From positions 1 through 64,000 of the IMG/VR virus record IMGVR_UViG_3300046504_000138: a DNA stretch of 64,000 bases. One strand, given 5' to 3'. Of the stretch, positions 18,601 through 27,166 are shown in pieces. A program made the translations under genes and the position numbers. The notes below the pieces were generated by a model that made no database searches, had not been told where the DNA came from, and worked only from the letters and a program-made list of their open reading frames with translations. Numbering within the stretch: the stretch's first letter is position 1; each line of letters starts with the position of its first letter. This stretch comes from a virus.

Positions 18601-19008
18601 ATACCTAAAATTAATCTGACATTGGAGAGTATATTATCGGTAGCACCATTTAAGGTTTGGCTTGATGCCGATGATCTGCGTCCAAAATTGGCATATAATA
18701 ACCGTCCTGGCGCAATCATTGATTGTATCAGTGCTTCAGGAAAGGAAAGAACATTTTCAAGTGTTGTGTTGAAATTTGCATTGAACCAAATCAATGTAAA
18801 AGCAAAACCAACGATGTTCTTACTTGATGAAGTAATGGGTAAATTAGATTTGGAAGGCAGTGTTGAAGAATTTATAGATATTCTGCAGTTGATTAAGACT
18901 AATATGAAGAAGGTCTTGGTTGTAGAGCACGTCCACGAAATTAACCCCGATTATCTAATCAGTGTGCAATTAGATGAAGACGGAATATCATCACTTATAA
19001 TAGAATAA
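15679..19008 (+). CDS. Fused Mre11-Rad50 (SbcD-SbcC) nuclease-ATPase
   Basis: 1109 residues in one frame. Residues 1-370 are an Mre11/SbcD phosphoesterase: GDIHIRK near 8, GDLVHDY near 47, RGNHDCRK near 80, WHHGE near 127, GDIHR near 193. Residues about 376-1109 are a Rad50/SbcC ATPase: Walker A GINTAGKTT near 407, a long coiled coil with zinc hook CSLCG near 759, signature SASGKERTFSS near 1016, Walker B MFLLDEVMG near 1044. In T4 (gp47/gp46) and bacteria these are two proteins that join into a complex for DNA end processing; here they are covalently linked. No stop or frameshift separates the halves. Confidence 0.9.
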   Translation: MIEKIAHLGDIHIRKVPTRNDEYEKVFKNLIDSLTKEKPDRIVIVGDLVHDYLDLQGEQLILASDLLNELSKIAPVRVTRGNHDCRKKNLRRVDSVRAIVKTLHNPNVVYYGGTGFYDDENIMWVVWHHGEQKNNPWKSKDGKKLDVNGSPDFTFVDLFHDPITGCKSTTGFEMKSKQYYKISDFKGQISMFGDIHRMQFLDKHQTKAYCGSLIAQDVTEGDDNFHGYMMWDVKNRVAELIPIANEYSFKNIRITPYTDFDDLDFEIQNPTEFMKVRFVWGTLPNTRNRQNERKLSEYVKGKYKGITISHKNEFIESEKIEINENVTLNNITNSAVQHEIFREYLEKIGTDKQLIEDLIALDEEIVADITLDDISNIEWNIIKFGGKNFMSYHELDIDWRDMDGLFQITGINTAGKTTIMKLISYILFGKTLETETRMKYGDQRFVNNRNGSNSCEGYLVLEANGEYYGIKKKTEINKNKSGDITGAPTTLSYYVLSNPDEEMTDANALEKLDEDKRVKTQQKIDTIIGSYDNFMRIVMTTSDTLNRILSNDMAVFIDSLLYDSGLDIFDKKLEGLKVYQKKANEKARVTCNIDITNAMNATLLQEITVLEGDVEGLEDKTIPDIQQHIQGGKTYIEVLTKKLFKIDPEIYGLKVDDVKTTIGTHNKTIGEIKAREVVLKASIAPLKTTYDVERLKTLLEQRDTHKTEEYQKKLNIKSFEQDIRDEEHQIEIINGDIFRLKQEGAKLKKEIGDLKNSKVCSLCGQVINKQEHIDHINKTVKEKEVEMFRIAGEIKTKEEIDKKKHQDFIEINKGTIIAIQKEIDNDTLAMEGVLKEIGTLTNDKNDVEKRKELQTELDQVPIKIQNEELKISILQQKIDNYENSLKQIEENQKIEKGISAAKDKLLVLETEEQEKKEDVFIKKSSIASKQALIKTNNDLIIAFTEQEYRDSVMNLYKKCVHRDGIPRQILTAYIIPKINLTLESILSVAPFKVWLDADDLRPKLAYNNRPGAIIDCISASGKERTFSSVVLKFALNQINVKAKPTMFLLDEVMGKLDLEGSVEEFIDILQLIKTNMKKVLVVEHVHEINPDYLISVQLDEDGISSLIIE

Positions 19009-19022
19009 ATCATATTTTTTTA

Positions 19023-19031
19023 CTATTTATA
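19023..19031 (+). promoter_or_regulatory. Late-type promoter variant CTATTTATA
   Basis: 8/9 match, 14 bp before the ATG at 19046. Confidence 0.5.
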
Positions 19032-19045
19032 GGTAAAATTACGTC

Positions 19046-20197
19046 ATGGATTTAAAAAAATATGATGAACTAAGAAAAAAAATCAATACTAAGGACTTTG
19101 AAGGCAACAATAAAGGCTTGGATAAGTGGCTTTATCTGTTTTCATTCTTAGGAAATATTGGTTCTATATTCTTTTCATACTTTCTCGTATTTCCGGGATT
19201 ATTTAAAGCAATTTCGATTAATTTAATTGCAGGAATTTGGGCAACTATACTTGCATTTAGTGTTACAATTATTTTTCTTGTAGCATTTGAAGTAATTAAA
19301 AGATATTTAATCAGAAGTTTTGCTTCAGAATATGTTTCAAATAAAAAGAAATTTAAAGCAAGTATTGTTGGTTGGTTGACCATATCGGTTTCAATAATTG
19401 TATTGAGTTTTTATCTCTCCATTATTGGATCAAAGAACCTTGCAAGTACTTCGACATATAAAGATAATCTTGTCGAAGTTAAGGCGACAACCACAACTGA
19501 TAGTCTTTCAATAATGTATGAGAGAAAGAAGAAAACCTATGAGGTTGATAATGAAGCATTAAGAACAGTAAATAATCAATTACGTACTACGATGGCAGAA
19601 ACACCCATAGGCTATGTATCAATTCGTAAAGGTTATCAATTAAACATTGATAAAAATGCTCAAATAATTACAGATAATCAGGCAGAAATAAATAAGATTG
19701 ATAATCAATTAGTTCAGCACATTACAGAGATTAAATCTGAATTACAACAAAATAAATCTCAGAATTCAACTGAAGATGTTCAGAACATTATTTTATTTAT
19801 AATCATTGCATGTTTCTGTGAAATCATTATCTTTGCTGGTGTTTACTTTAGAGAATGGTTTGAATATAACTTATTTGTTATACATCAACAGAAATTTGAA
19901 AAGATTTATACGAAGAAAGACAGGTATCATTCATTATTGGCATTCATATACAACGAAGGAAAATTATTGCCCGGAGATAAGGTAATGGGTGGCTTGGAAC
20001 TGAAAGAACTTGTGGCAGAAAAGACAACAATACAGAATTCAAATAAGTTTGTTGATGAATTTCTTCATGATATGGATAGGTTAGGTGTATTCAATACGGT
20101 AGGTAAAAGAAGAATGATTGGTTGTACATACAATGAAGCAAATACTATCGTTGAAAATTTTGATGAAGCATTAAGAATATTAGAAAATATGAAATAA
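19046..20197 (+). CDS. Membrane protein with coiled coil
   Basis: 383 residues. Three hydrophobic segments lie in the N-terminal third (about 33-55, 60-85, 108-130) and one near 250-270. A polar, Gln/Asn-rich coiled-coil-like region lies between (about 140-245), and a cytosolic tail follows. No enzyme motif is seen. Under a late-type promoter; it may be part of the envelope remodelling or lysis functions. Confidence 0.6.
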   Translation: MDLKKYDELRKKINTKDFEGNNKGLDKWLYLFSFLGNIGSIFFSYFLVFPGLFKAISINLIAGIWATILAFSVTIIFLVAFEVIKRYLIRSFASEYVSNKKKFKASIVGWLTISVSIIVLSFYLSIIGSKNLASTSTYKDNLVEVKATTTTDSLSIMYERKKKTYEVDNEALRTVNNQLRTTMAETPIGYVSIRKGYQLNIDKNAQIITDNQAEINKIDNQLVQHITEIKSELQQNKSQNSTEDVQNIILFIIIACFCEIIIFAGVYFREWFEYNLFVIHQQKFEKIYTKKDRYHSLLAFIYNEGKLLPGDKVMGGLELKELVAEKTTIQNSNKFVDEFLHDMDRLGVFNTVGKRRMIGCTYNEANTIVENFDEALRILENMK

Positions 20198-20199
20198 TT

Positions 20200-20379
20200 A
20201 TGGCAAATATTGATGACAGACAAACAGCAAGACTTCTTAAAGAAGCATTAAAAATTGTCGATAAATTGGCAAAATTTGATATGAGTGACGTTACTTCAGA
20301 TGATAATGTTGCAGTTGAATTGGAAGATTTAATTGAAGAAGCAAAAAAGTTGACAAAACATAGATTGTGGAAATTATGA
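20200..20379 (+). CDS. Small acidic helical protein
   Basis: 59 residues from ATG 20200, starting MANIDDRQTARLLKEALKIV, with a C-terminal acidic helix (VELEDLIEEAKKLTK). It sits 2 bp after the membrane protein gene, and its TGA overlaps the deaminase ATG (ATGA), which supports a translated gene. No family recognised. Confidence 0.55.
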   Translation: MANIDDRQTARLLKEALKIVDKLAKFDMSDVTSDDNVAVELEDLIEEAKKLTKHRLWKL

Positions 20380-20849
20380 GTAAAACAAATTGGGATTTAA
20401 GATTTATGCACATGACTGATGTGGAAATTGCTCAATGGAGCAAGGACCGTTCAAGTAAGGTTGGTGCATTGATTATTAGAAACAAGGAAATTGTAACAAG
20501 TGGTTATAATGGAATGCCAAGAGGCGTTAATGATGATGTTGAAGCACGACATGAACGACCAGAAAAGTATCATTGGTTTATTCATGCCGAAGCAAATGCT
20601 ATAATTAATGCAGCACGACAAGGTAAAAGCACAATGGATGCCGATATTTATATCAATTGGTTTCCATGCGATCAATGTGCCGGATTTATTGTTCAGGCAG
20701 GCATTAAAAGAGTTTTTTGTGATAAAGAACCAGATTTAAATAACGAAAAATTTGGTGAAGGATTTAAAAGAGCATTACAAATTCTTGAAGAAGGTGATGT
20801 GGAAGTTATATACATGAACTACGATGCACATAGACAAGCAAACATATGA
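20376..20849 (+). CDS. dCMP/deoxycytidylate deaminase family
   Basis: 157 residues from ATG 20376. Zinc deaminase motifs: HAEANAIINAA near residue 70 (ligand His and catalytic Glu) and PCDQCAGFI near 98 (Cys ligands). SSKVGALIIRN and the GYNGMPRG motif are typical of dCMP deaminase (ComEB/T4 Cd type). It would make dUMP for thymidylate synthesis and fits with the DHFR gene at 61.8 kb. Confidence 0.9.
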   Translation: MSKTNWDLRFMHMTDVEIAQWSKDRSSKVGALIIRNKEIVTSGYNGMPRGVNDDVEARHERPEKYHWFIHAEANAIINAARQGKSTMDADIYINWFPCDQCAGFIVQAGIKRVFCDKEPDLNNEKFGEGFKRALQILEEGDVEVIYMNYDAHRQANI

Positions 20850-21435
20850 AGTTAAAGAAGATTGTCGATACAAAACACAAATTGCCAAAACCCAGATCAT
20901 TTTAGCCACAAGTCTGAGGAAGGATAGTAATCATATTATCAGATTATTGCATAAAGATTATAGCAAAACTAAAAAATGGAATACGTTTACTGTCACAAGA
21001 ACCGGAATAATATATCAGCATTTTGATCCTAAATTTCATTCAGATTTTATCGGCATTAAAGAAGTCGATAAGAAAAGTATTTCTATTGTCATAGAAAACA
21101 TGGGATGTTTATTTAAAACTCCAAGTGGTAAGAATATCAATTGGTTGAATGAAATATGTCCTGATGAAAATGTTATTGAAAGAGATTTTCTTGGTTACAA
21201 ATTTTGGGAAAGATTTACTGATGAACAACTTCAAAGCATTATTGAACTGTGTAATTATCTTTGTGAAGAACATAATATACCTAAATCAGTAATAGATTTT
21301 CATCATTATCATAAAGACACGTTTAAATTTAGGGGTATTGTATTTAGAAGTAATTACATTGATGAAAGCAGTGATATTAATCCTTCATTTGATATACAGA
21401 AGTTTAACGAAATGCTACATAATGAAAATAATTAA
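20824..21435 (+). CDS. Amidase_2-like protein (possible endolysin)
   Basis: 203 residues, starting inside the end of the deaminase gene (26-bp overlap). The layout resembles N-acetylmuramoyl-L-alanine amidase type 2: W.TFTVTRTGIIYQHF, then SISIVIENMG, then FTDEQLQSIIELCNYLCEEHNIP followed by VIDFHHYH and FRGIVFRSNY. Two further lysis-type enzymes (GH25 at 27.2 kb, transglycosylase at 35.1 kb) are encoded. Assignment is by pattern only, and the zinc ligands cannot be confirmed by eye. Confidence 0.5.
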   Translation: MHIDKQTYEVKEDCRYKTQIAKTQIILATSLRKDSNHIIRLLHKDYSKTKKWNTFTVTRTGIIYQHFDPKFHSDFIGIKEVDKKSISIVIENMGCLFKTPSGKNINWLNEICPDENVIERDFLGYKFWERFTDEQLQSIIELCNYLCEEHNIPKSVIDFHHYHKDTFKFRGIVFRSNYIDESSDINPSFDIQKFNEMLHNENN

Positions 21436-21444
21436 GTATTTATA
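21436..21444 (+). promoter_or_regulatory. Late-type promoter GTATTTATA
   Basis: Exact match overlapping the preceding stop, 12 bp before the ATG at 21457. Confidence 0.7.
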
Positions 21445-21456
21445 AAAAAGAAAAAT

Positions 21457-21978
21457 ATGGATAATAAAGGTATAAACAGTAAAACTTCTCCAAATCAAAT
21501 GCGTATTTTAATGAAAAGAATGCGTGAAGGCAAATATACTCCTAACGCCTATCAAGAAACTACAAAGCATGAGTTATCTATGCGTGATATGCTTAAAATA
21601 ACCCGTAGGTTGAATGAGGATGTTGAAGAAAAAGAACCTGAAGTAAATTTGGCAACTGTTGAAGATGAAAAAGAACTTACTGACAATTTTACGAATTTAT
21701 TTAACGAAATGAATGTTAGTATTAAACCATTAACTTTGAGTAGTGATCCGAAATTGAAACTCACAAAAGATTCCGGTTTTTGGGGTGGTACTGTTGATGG
21801 TGCTATACAATTTGCATATAAGGCAACTCCCGATAAGGATTCATCGGGAATAGAGTTTAAATATCTTCCTTCAGTTAGTCCTGATGATCCCGACAATCAG
21901 GAAATCATTAAAAAGATTGAAGCATTCTACGATACCTTCTACGAATATTGGAGAGATAATTTTCAAGAAACTCAATAA
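21457..21978 (+). CDS. Late protein of unknown function
   Basis: 173 residues, hydrophilic. The basic N-terminus (MRILMKRMREGKYTP) is followed by an acidic middle (EDVEEKEPEVNLATVEDEKE) and a C-terminal globular part ending in a Tyr/Phe-rich helix. Its own late promoter suggests a virion or assembly role. Confidence 0.55.
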   Translation: MDNKGINSKTSPNQMRILMKRMREGKYTPNAYQETTKHELSMRDMLKITRRLNEDVEEKEPEVNLATVEDEKELTDNFTNLFNEMNVSIKPLTLSSDPKLKLTKDSGFWGGTVDGAIQFAYKATPDKDSSGIEFKYLPSVSPDDPDNQEIIKKIEAFYDTFYEYWRDNFQETQ

Positions 21979-21994
21979 AATATCTGAATGCTAT

Positions 21995-22003
21995 GTATTT
22001 ATG
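21995..22003 (+). promoter_or_regulatory. Late-type promoter variant GTATTTATG
   Basis: 8/9 match, 14 bp before ATG 22018. It decides the start: the in-frame ATG at 21988 would lie upstream of the promoter. Confidence 0.6.
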
Positions 22004-22017
22004 GGAAAATACATACC

Positions 22018-22800
22018 ATGAGTGGAAAAACATTACAAATAAAATTGAATCTAACGACAATAGTAGTTATTGTATTGTTGGTACTTGGAGTTGCTGGTGG
22101 ATGGTATCTCTATCAAAAGAAAGTAAATAATCTCAAAACAGAACTTGATTTAGCAACTAAGTTAAAAAATGCATTATTAGATACGGTGACTGTTTATCAA
22201 AATAAACAAGGTGAATGGGTTGCAGAAAAACTTACACTACAGGAAACATTGGCTAATCTCAATAAGATAAACAGTCAATTAACCACAGAGCAAAAAGATT
22301 TATTGGCAAGAGTTGCAGCAGCAAATAAACAAAATACTGTAATTGCAGCAGCATTGATTGCATCAAATGTAACTATTGATTCATTGAAAAATCTAACTAA
22401 ACCGATTGTCGATAGTTTAAATAAGAGCATAACATTTATTGATTCGACAAAGAATCTTAAATATGACATTAGAATCGGTAATGTCGTACCAGTGCTTAAA
22501 TTAACTCCTACTCTAACATTTCGAAATTTAACATTACCAAATTTACAATATATTGAATTTTTCTGGAAAAATGATAAAAAGGATAATTATCCGGTTGCTT
22601 TTAGTGTAACTAATTCTAATGAATATTTTAAAACAATGAATATTGATAGTTATATAATTCCTCAAGTAAATAAGTCAACACTTAAACCAACATTTTGGCA
22701 AAAGGTGGGGGATTTTTTTACTAAAAGTGGTGGTAAGTTTGCGTGGTTTGGTGCTGGTGCTGGCGTAGGCATTGCAGCATATTTATTACTTGCGAAATAA
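22018..22800 (+). CDS. Membrane-anchored coiled-coil protein, spanin-like topology
   Basis: 260 residues from ATG 22018. An N-terminal membrane segment (TTIVVIVLLVLGVAGGWYLY) is followed by a long coiled coil (about 35-140) and a beta-type domain. A second C-terminal hydrophobic segment (FAWFGAGAGVGIAAYLLLA) follows. An N-terminal anchor with a periplasmic coiled coil resembles an inner-membrane spanin, but the C-terminal membrane segment is not usual for one. A strong terminator follows. Confidence 0.55.
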   Translation: MSGKTLQIKLNLTTIVVIVLLVLGVAGGWYLYQKKVNNLKTELDLATKLKNALLDTVTVYQNKQGEWVAEKLTLQETLANLNKINSQLTTEQKDLLARVAAANKQNTVIAAALIASNVTIDSLKNLTKPIVDSLNKSITFIDSTKNLKYDIRIGNVVPVLKLTPTLTFRNLTLPNLQYIEFFWKNDKKDNYPVAFSVTNSNEYFKTMNIDSYIIPQVNKSTLKPTFWQKVGDFFTKSGGKFAWFGAGAGVGIAAYLLLAK

Positions 22801-22833
22801 TATACTCCGTAAGTGGGGGACAATTTATATTAA

Positions 22834-22875
22834 AAAGAACGCACATCATATTATATGTGCGTTCTTTCTTTTTGT
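22834..22875 (+). terminator. Rho-independent terminator
   Basis: A perfect 13-bp stem (22834-22846 with 22855-22867) with an 8-nt loop, followed by CTTTTTG. Confidence 0.85.
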
Positions 22876-22884
22876 GTTAGGTAA

Positions 22885-22893
22885 GTATTTATA
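22885..22893 (+). promoter_or_regulatory. Late-type promoter GTATTTATA
   Basis: Exact match between a terminator and the ATG at 22913 (19-bp gap). Confidence 0.7.
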
Positions 22894-22912
22894 AACAACA
22901 GATAAACGCAAA

Positions 22913-23119
22913 ATGAATAAGGATGAAGTTAAAGAGATTGTTAACAATGAAATTAAGAAATTCATTAATGACGTGCTTGATAAAGAAATGAAAAAGATTT
23001 TACAATCTAAGAGCAGTGCAAGTCGTGGTGAACTTGTTGATATGGTGAGAAGTGCATTTGACTCTGTTTATCAAACATTGTGGCAGAAAAAAGATTTTTG
23101 GAAGACTGGAATTAAATAA
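22913..23119 (+). CDS. Small helical late protein
   Basis: 68 residues, charged helices (MNKDEVKEIVNNEIKKFI), a Ser-rich turn and a second helix. No family recognised. It precedes the 1193-aa gene by 13 bp under the same late promoter and may be its assembly partner. Confidence 0.55.
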   Translation: MNKDEVKEIVNNEIKKFINDVLDKEMKKILQSKSSASRGELVDMVRSAFDSVYQTLWQKKDFWKTGIK

Positions 23120-23132
23120 TTGATATAAACTA

Positions 23133-26100
23133 ATGGCAACATTCAAACCAACAACGGGCACTGATCCTACACCGCAAGGTAAAAAATTTGAGACAAACTT
23201 TAAAAAGACTATGACTCAATATAATGTTAATTTAGGTGAAGTCGATAGCAAATTAGATGAAGCAGAACAGTCTTTGAAAAAGAAAATCTTCAGTCTTGCT
23301 AAAATGGAAGCATTGGTGTTTTCAGACCCTAAATTATCTTCAGTTTATGAAGAAATGTCTGAGAATGGTGAAGAAAAATATGGATATCATTATAATGAAA
23401 CTATTCAAAATATGTTGTTTAATGACTATGTTTTGAATAGTCCTAAGTATTTACAGAAATACAAACAGGCACAACCAAAAGAGAAAAAAAGAAGGGATAA
23501 GAGTGGTATAAATCAATTAAAGAAACACGGTGAAGAAATGCAAACAAGAAATCTCGTAACGAAACCCGCACCTAAACCTGTCACTGAAGCAGATGAACAG
23601 AAGACAAAGGTATTGTTTTTAGTCAATGAAAAAGACCCAAATGATCCTGATTTATTCGCATATTTTCCAGAAGAAGAGGGAGATAGAAAAGGTAATAAAA
23701 CAGCATATTCACACGTTGGTCAGCACTCGGCAGCAAGTCCTGCGTATGCTGAAGAAAGTCGTCAGGCAACTCCTGAAGAATATCAGGACCTTAAAGCAGA
23801 ACTTGAAGGTTTGGGATATAATCTCGAAGTTCTCAATGGAATTGGAGAAACAACAGGTGCAGGTGGCGCAGGCGGTGGTGGCGGAGCATTTAGTGGCAGT
23901 GGTCAATATTCTGCACCATTGGGATATAAAAAGAATGTCGATGAATTTACTATGATGAAAGGTAAACCTGAACAAAATGTTGATGTAGAGGCTGCAGATG
24001 AACCACAAGATGATGATTGCTATATCGAATCAAATGGTTTTAAATATACCGTAAGTTGCAATGGCAAATTCATAAAAGAATTTGTAGAAATGGATGATGC
24101 TCTTGCTGCAGTAAAAACATGGAAAGAAGCCAATAATTGGTATCCAAACACTTGGTTTATTTCAGATCATGGAAATTTTAGTTTAATTGATGACGAAGGT
24201 AATATTATAAACGAAACCACTGGTAGTGGTTCATCTGGTGCATATTATGGACCTGCAATGTGGGGTTCAGGTGATTTAATGCACACAAAAGGCAAGGCAA
24301 AAGTAAAAACTGTTCCTATGGTAAAGGGCGGAACAATAATTGGTGAAAATAAGAATTATCTTATCGATCCAACAGGCTTTGAAAAATATGTAGAAAGACT
24401 TAATGAAGCAGATATATCATATCAAACAGAATTAGGAAAAAGATATCAACAATCTCATACAGGAAGTAATCAAGGCTTGGGCGTTAGTGAAGTGCCTCAA
24501 ACACCTGAACGTGAACAATTAAAACAAGGTATTGATAATAATACTTCATTATATATTGGTCAGGATATTGATAAAATGAGAGACGATGATGTGAAAATTT
24601 TGCATAATGATATGACACAGAAAAATTCATATTTTCCACATCCAAATAATCCTAATTTACAGAATGATGGTATTTCAGGTAAAGCAAAAGAAGATAATAC
24701 AATTATTGATAAAACAAGTGCATTTACAAGTGATACGGTAAAACATTGGAATCCAAGTGATACTAATATCGAAATGGATACATTAAAAACTGGTGATCCT
24801 GATAAACCTGATTTAAATCTCATGGAAGACTCAGGCACTAAATTAGAAACAACACAGCAATTGAAAGATTATATTGCATTAAAAAAGACAACAACCGGAA
24901 AGGGTTTGACAAGAGACGATGTTCCAAAAGTTGCAGGTCAGGCATTATATGATCTTGCAATACAAATGGCAGACAGATTTTTATCTCCTGTTAGTTGGGA
25001 TGAATTGGCTGATACTAATTCTATGTGGAGTTATATCAGAAAAGAAGGTGGAATGACATTTGAACAATTGGATGTTGCAGTAAAAAAAGCATCAAAGAAA
25101 AGAGCAAAGGATGACGGAACTGGTTTTGATAAATTACTTGAAACCAACGTAAATGAATTCTTAGGCGGGGATGCGGTGATTGGATCAGACGTAAAAAATA
25201 TTCAACCAAGAGCAGGCGAAAAACCATTTGTGCTTAATGGCAGTAAATGGGAATTTGAAACTGCTACATATGATAACGGAAAAAAAGATATCGTTGTTTA
25301 CAGTTATAAAGATGACATATATTATGATTATCTCAAATGGCGTGAAGCAATGGGTATTGATAAAAATACACAAACTATGAACGAAGTGAAAAAAATAGAC
25401 GAAAAAGCCAAGTCAATTGAACAACAAAGGTTGTTTGGAATGGCACATGCAGTACAAAAGGGTGAGTTACCTGCAAGTAAAGTTGGTGGTGCTGTGAAGA
25501 AAATAGCAAAAGATGTAAGTCCTAAAGATGTTGAAGATTTTGCATCTACTAAACATAAAGGTTTACCGGATAAAGTAAGTGAAAGTGCTCAAGACAGCAT
25601 TATAGCAGATAAACCTGATTCGATGTCAAATAAGGCAACCCCAACAAGTCAGCAAAGTAGTGGCATTGATCAAGGAACAAAATCAGCAGGTGGCGGTGGT
25701 AGTGTGAGTGAATCTTACGAAAGCCTGTTGGAAGAAATAAATAAAGAATTGGATGCATTTTCAATTCATCATGATAAATTAAAAAGAATGGCAGAAGATA
25801 GAAAACCATCAGCATTGGTACTAAGAGACCGTGTTGGCAGTGAAAACGAAAAGAATTTCAAATCAGATTTGAAAGATAGTTCAGTAGCAAAAGAAGTGGA
25901 CGTAGAAAACGCATTAGAATGGAAAGATCAACAGACTGATGTTGGTAAAGACCCACAAAAATTAGGTGCTGATATAGAAAAAACAGAAATTAAAAGTGCT
26001 GATATGAAGTCAGGTGAAGCACTTAAAGATGTTGGTGATTCAGCAAACGATAAGGGTGACGAGATTCCAAAACGTAATATGACAGAAGAAGAACAAGATG

Positions 26101-26714
26101 AAGTTTGGAAGTATCGTTTTGGTCTTGGTGATCTGGTTTACGATAATGAAGTCGGCAAACGTTTTGAAGACCGTATGAAAAAAGATATGGGTGAAAAACT
26201 CTATAAGCAAAGACAGGAAAAACTTAAATTCCGTGGTAAAGCACCAATGTATAATAAAGACCCACAGCCAATTGATCAAACGACTGCAGATAAAGTACAG
26301 TTCGATAAAGAACAGACTGGTTGGAATGAAAGAGTTGGTTTAAAAGAAACTCAAATAACTGGTAAGTATTTTGATGATCTTGGCAAAAAGAAAATCATTG
26401 ACTTTAATTTAAATGAAGTTTTAGAATTAAAATCAGATAAAAGAGTACCTGAACTTAAAAAAGTAAGTCTTGAAGGTCTTGGAAACACATATACACAGAA
26501 AGTTAGTGTTAATGAAAATTTTGTTAAAGCAGTTGGTGGTTTTAAATTCTTTACTAATGGTCAGGATGTGTTTGCACTTAAAAATCCTGTTCAGAATTTA
26601 AGTGAAGGTATTGAAAAGGATAAAAAACCTGTTGTAAACGAACAAATGGAAAAAATGAAACATCTTGTTGGTTATAATACTGCTACATTTGTTAAACAAA
26701 GTAAGATAATATAA
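23133..26714 (+). CDS. Very large hydrophilic protein, probable virion/internal protein
   Basis: 1193 residues, strongly hydrophilic, Lys/Asp/Glu-rich, with low-complexity Gly segments (about residues 245-262) and many short unique blocks. Residues about 165-235 contain FAYFPEE...TAYSHVGQHSAAS then EEYQDLKAELEGLGY, which resembles a short domain in small phage and bacterial proteins that I cannot name. The C-terminus ends NEQMEKMKHLVGYNTAT. It is co-transcribed from a late promoter. An internal or head-associated virion role is inferred from size and context only. Confidence 0.55.
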   Translation: MATFKPTTGTDPTPQGKKFETNFKKTMTQYNVNLGEVDSKLDEAEQSLKKKIFSLAKMEALVFSDPKLSSVYEEMSENGEEKYGYHYNETIQNMLFNDYVLNSPKYLQKYKQAQPKEKKRRDKSGINQLKKHGEEMQTRNLVTKPAPKPVTEADEQKTKVLFLVNEKDPNDPDLFAYFPEEEGDRKGNKTAYSHVGQHSAASPAYAEESRQATPEEYQDLKAELEGLGYNLEVLNGIGETTGAGGAGGGGGAFSGSGQYSAPLGYKKNVDEFTMMKGKPEQNVDVEAADEPQDDDCYIESNGFKYTVSCNGKFIKEFVEMDDALAAVKTWKEANNWYPNTWFISDHGNFSLIDDEGNIINETTGSGSSGAYYGPAMWGSGDLMHTKGKAKVKTVPMVKGGTIIGENKNYLIDPTGFEKYVERLNEADISYQTELGKRYQQSHTGSNQGLGVSEVPQTPEREQLKQGIDNNTSLYIGQDIDKMRDDDVKILHNDMTQKNSYFPHPNNPNLQNDGISGKAKEDNTIIDKTSAFTSDTVKHWNPSDTNIEMDTLKTGDPDKPDLNLMEDSGTKLETTQQLKDYIALKKTTTGKGLTRDDVPKVAGQALYDLAIQMADRFLSPVSWDELADTNSMWSYIRKEGGMTFEQLDVAVKKASKKRAKDDGTGFDKLLETNVNEFLGGDAVIGSDVKNIQPRAGEKPFVLNGSKWEFETATYDNGKKDIVVYSYKDDIYYDYLKWREAMGIDKNTQTMNEVKKIDEKAKSIEQQRLFGMAHAVQKGELPASKVGGAVKKIAKDVSPKDVEDFASTKHKGLPDKVSESAQDSIIADKPDSMSNKATPTSQQSSGIDQGTKSAGGGGSVSESYESLLEEINKELDAFSIHHDKLKRMAEDRKPSALVLRDRVGSENEKNFKSDLKDSSVAKEVDVENALEWKDQQTDVGKDPQKLGADIEKTEIKSADMKSGEALKDVGDSANDKGDEIPKRNMTEEEQDEVWKYRFGLGDLVYDNEVGKRFEDRMKKDMGEKLYKQRQEKLKFRGKAPMYNKDPQPIDQTTADKVQFDKEQTGWNERVGLKETQITGKYFDDLGKKKIIDFNLNEVLELKSDKRVPELKKVSLEGLGNTYTQKVSVNENFVKAVGGFKFFTNGQDVFALKNPVQNLSEGIEKDKKPVVNEQMEKMKHLVGYNTATFVKQSKII

Positions 26715-26715
26715 A

Positions 26716-27087
26716 ATGGGAAACATAACAGATAGAATAAGTAAAGAACAGTTTGATACTGCATGCAATAATCATTTACCAAGTGGTTGGATTAAATTTG
26801 CATTCAAGTACTTTTCAAAAGAAACTGAAGCAAAAAATATGGAAGTTAAAAATACTGTTGTATATACTCTTGGTGGATTATTTTTACTTGGATTAATAGC
26901 AGCAATGTTAAATTTCTCAGATAAAATTATTGGTATTTTTATTATACCATATTCAATTTTGTTAGGGGTATTGGTACTTTATTTATTTTCTGCGGTATTT
27001 TTAAACAACTACAGGATTAAACAAATCCGCAAAGAACTTGGTATTACCCAAGATGAATATGATGCTTTAGTATCAGTATATTGTTAG
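26716..27087 (+). CDS. Small two-TM membrane protein
   Basis: 123 residues. Two hydrophobic segments (about 48-68 and 75-100) form a hairpin; the N-terminus is cytosolic and amphipathic and the C-terminus is charged. It starts 1 bp after the preceding stop. It could be a holin-type or membrane-docking protein, but nothing is diagnostic. Confidence 0.5.
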   Translation: MGNITDRISKEQFDTACNNHLPSGWIKFAFKYFSKETEAKNMEVKNTVVYTLGGLFLLGLIAAMLNFSDKIIGIFIIPYSILLGVLVLYLFSAVFLNNYRIKQIRKELGITQDEYDALVSVYC

Positions 27088-27109
27088 AAAAAATTAAGAA
27101 AATTTAGAG

Positions 27110-27137
27110 AAGGCATTAGAAATAGTGCCTTTTTTTA
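27110..27137 (+). terminator. Rho-independent terminator
   Basis: AAGGCATTA (27110-27118) pairs with TAGTGCCTT (27123-27131) with one wobble, followed by a run of T. Confidence 0.75.
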
Positions 27138-27144
27138 TGAATGA

Positions 27145-27153
27145 GTATTTATA
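27145..27153 (+). promoter_or_regulatory. Late-type promoter GTATTTATA
   Basis: Exact match 13 bp before the ATG at 27167. Confidence 0.7.
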
Positions 27154-27166
27154 GAAAAATATAATT

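Noticed and set aside
21988-22017. Longer start (ATG 21988) for the spanin-like protein
   Set aside because: It would place the start upstream of the GTATTTATG promoter; ATG 22018 gives the usual gap.
23626-24008. Frames on both strands inside the 1193-aa gene
   Set aside because: The large gene is continuous here with credible protein sequence; the others are out-of-frame readings.
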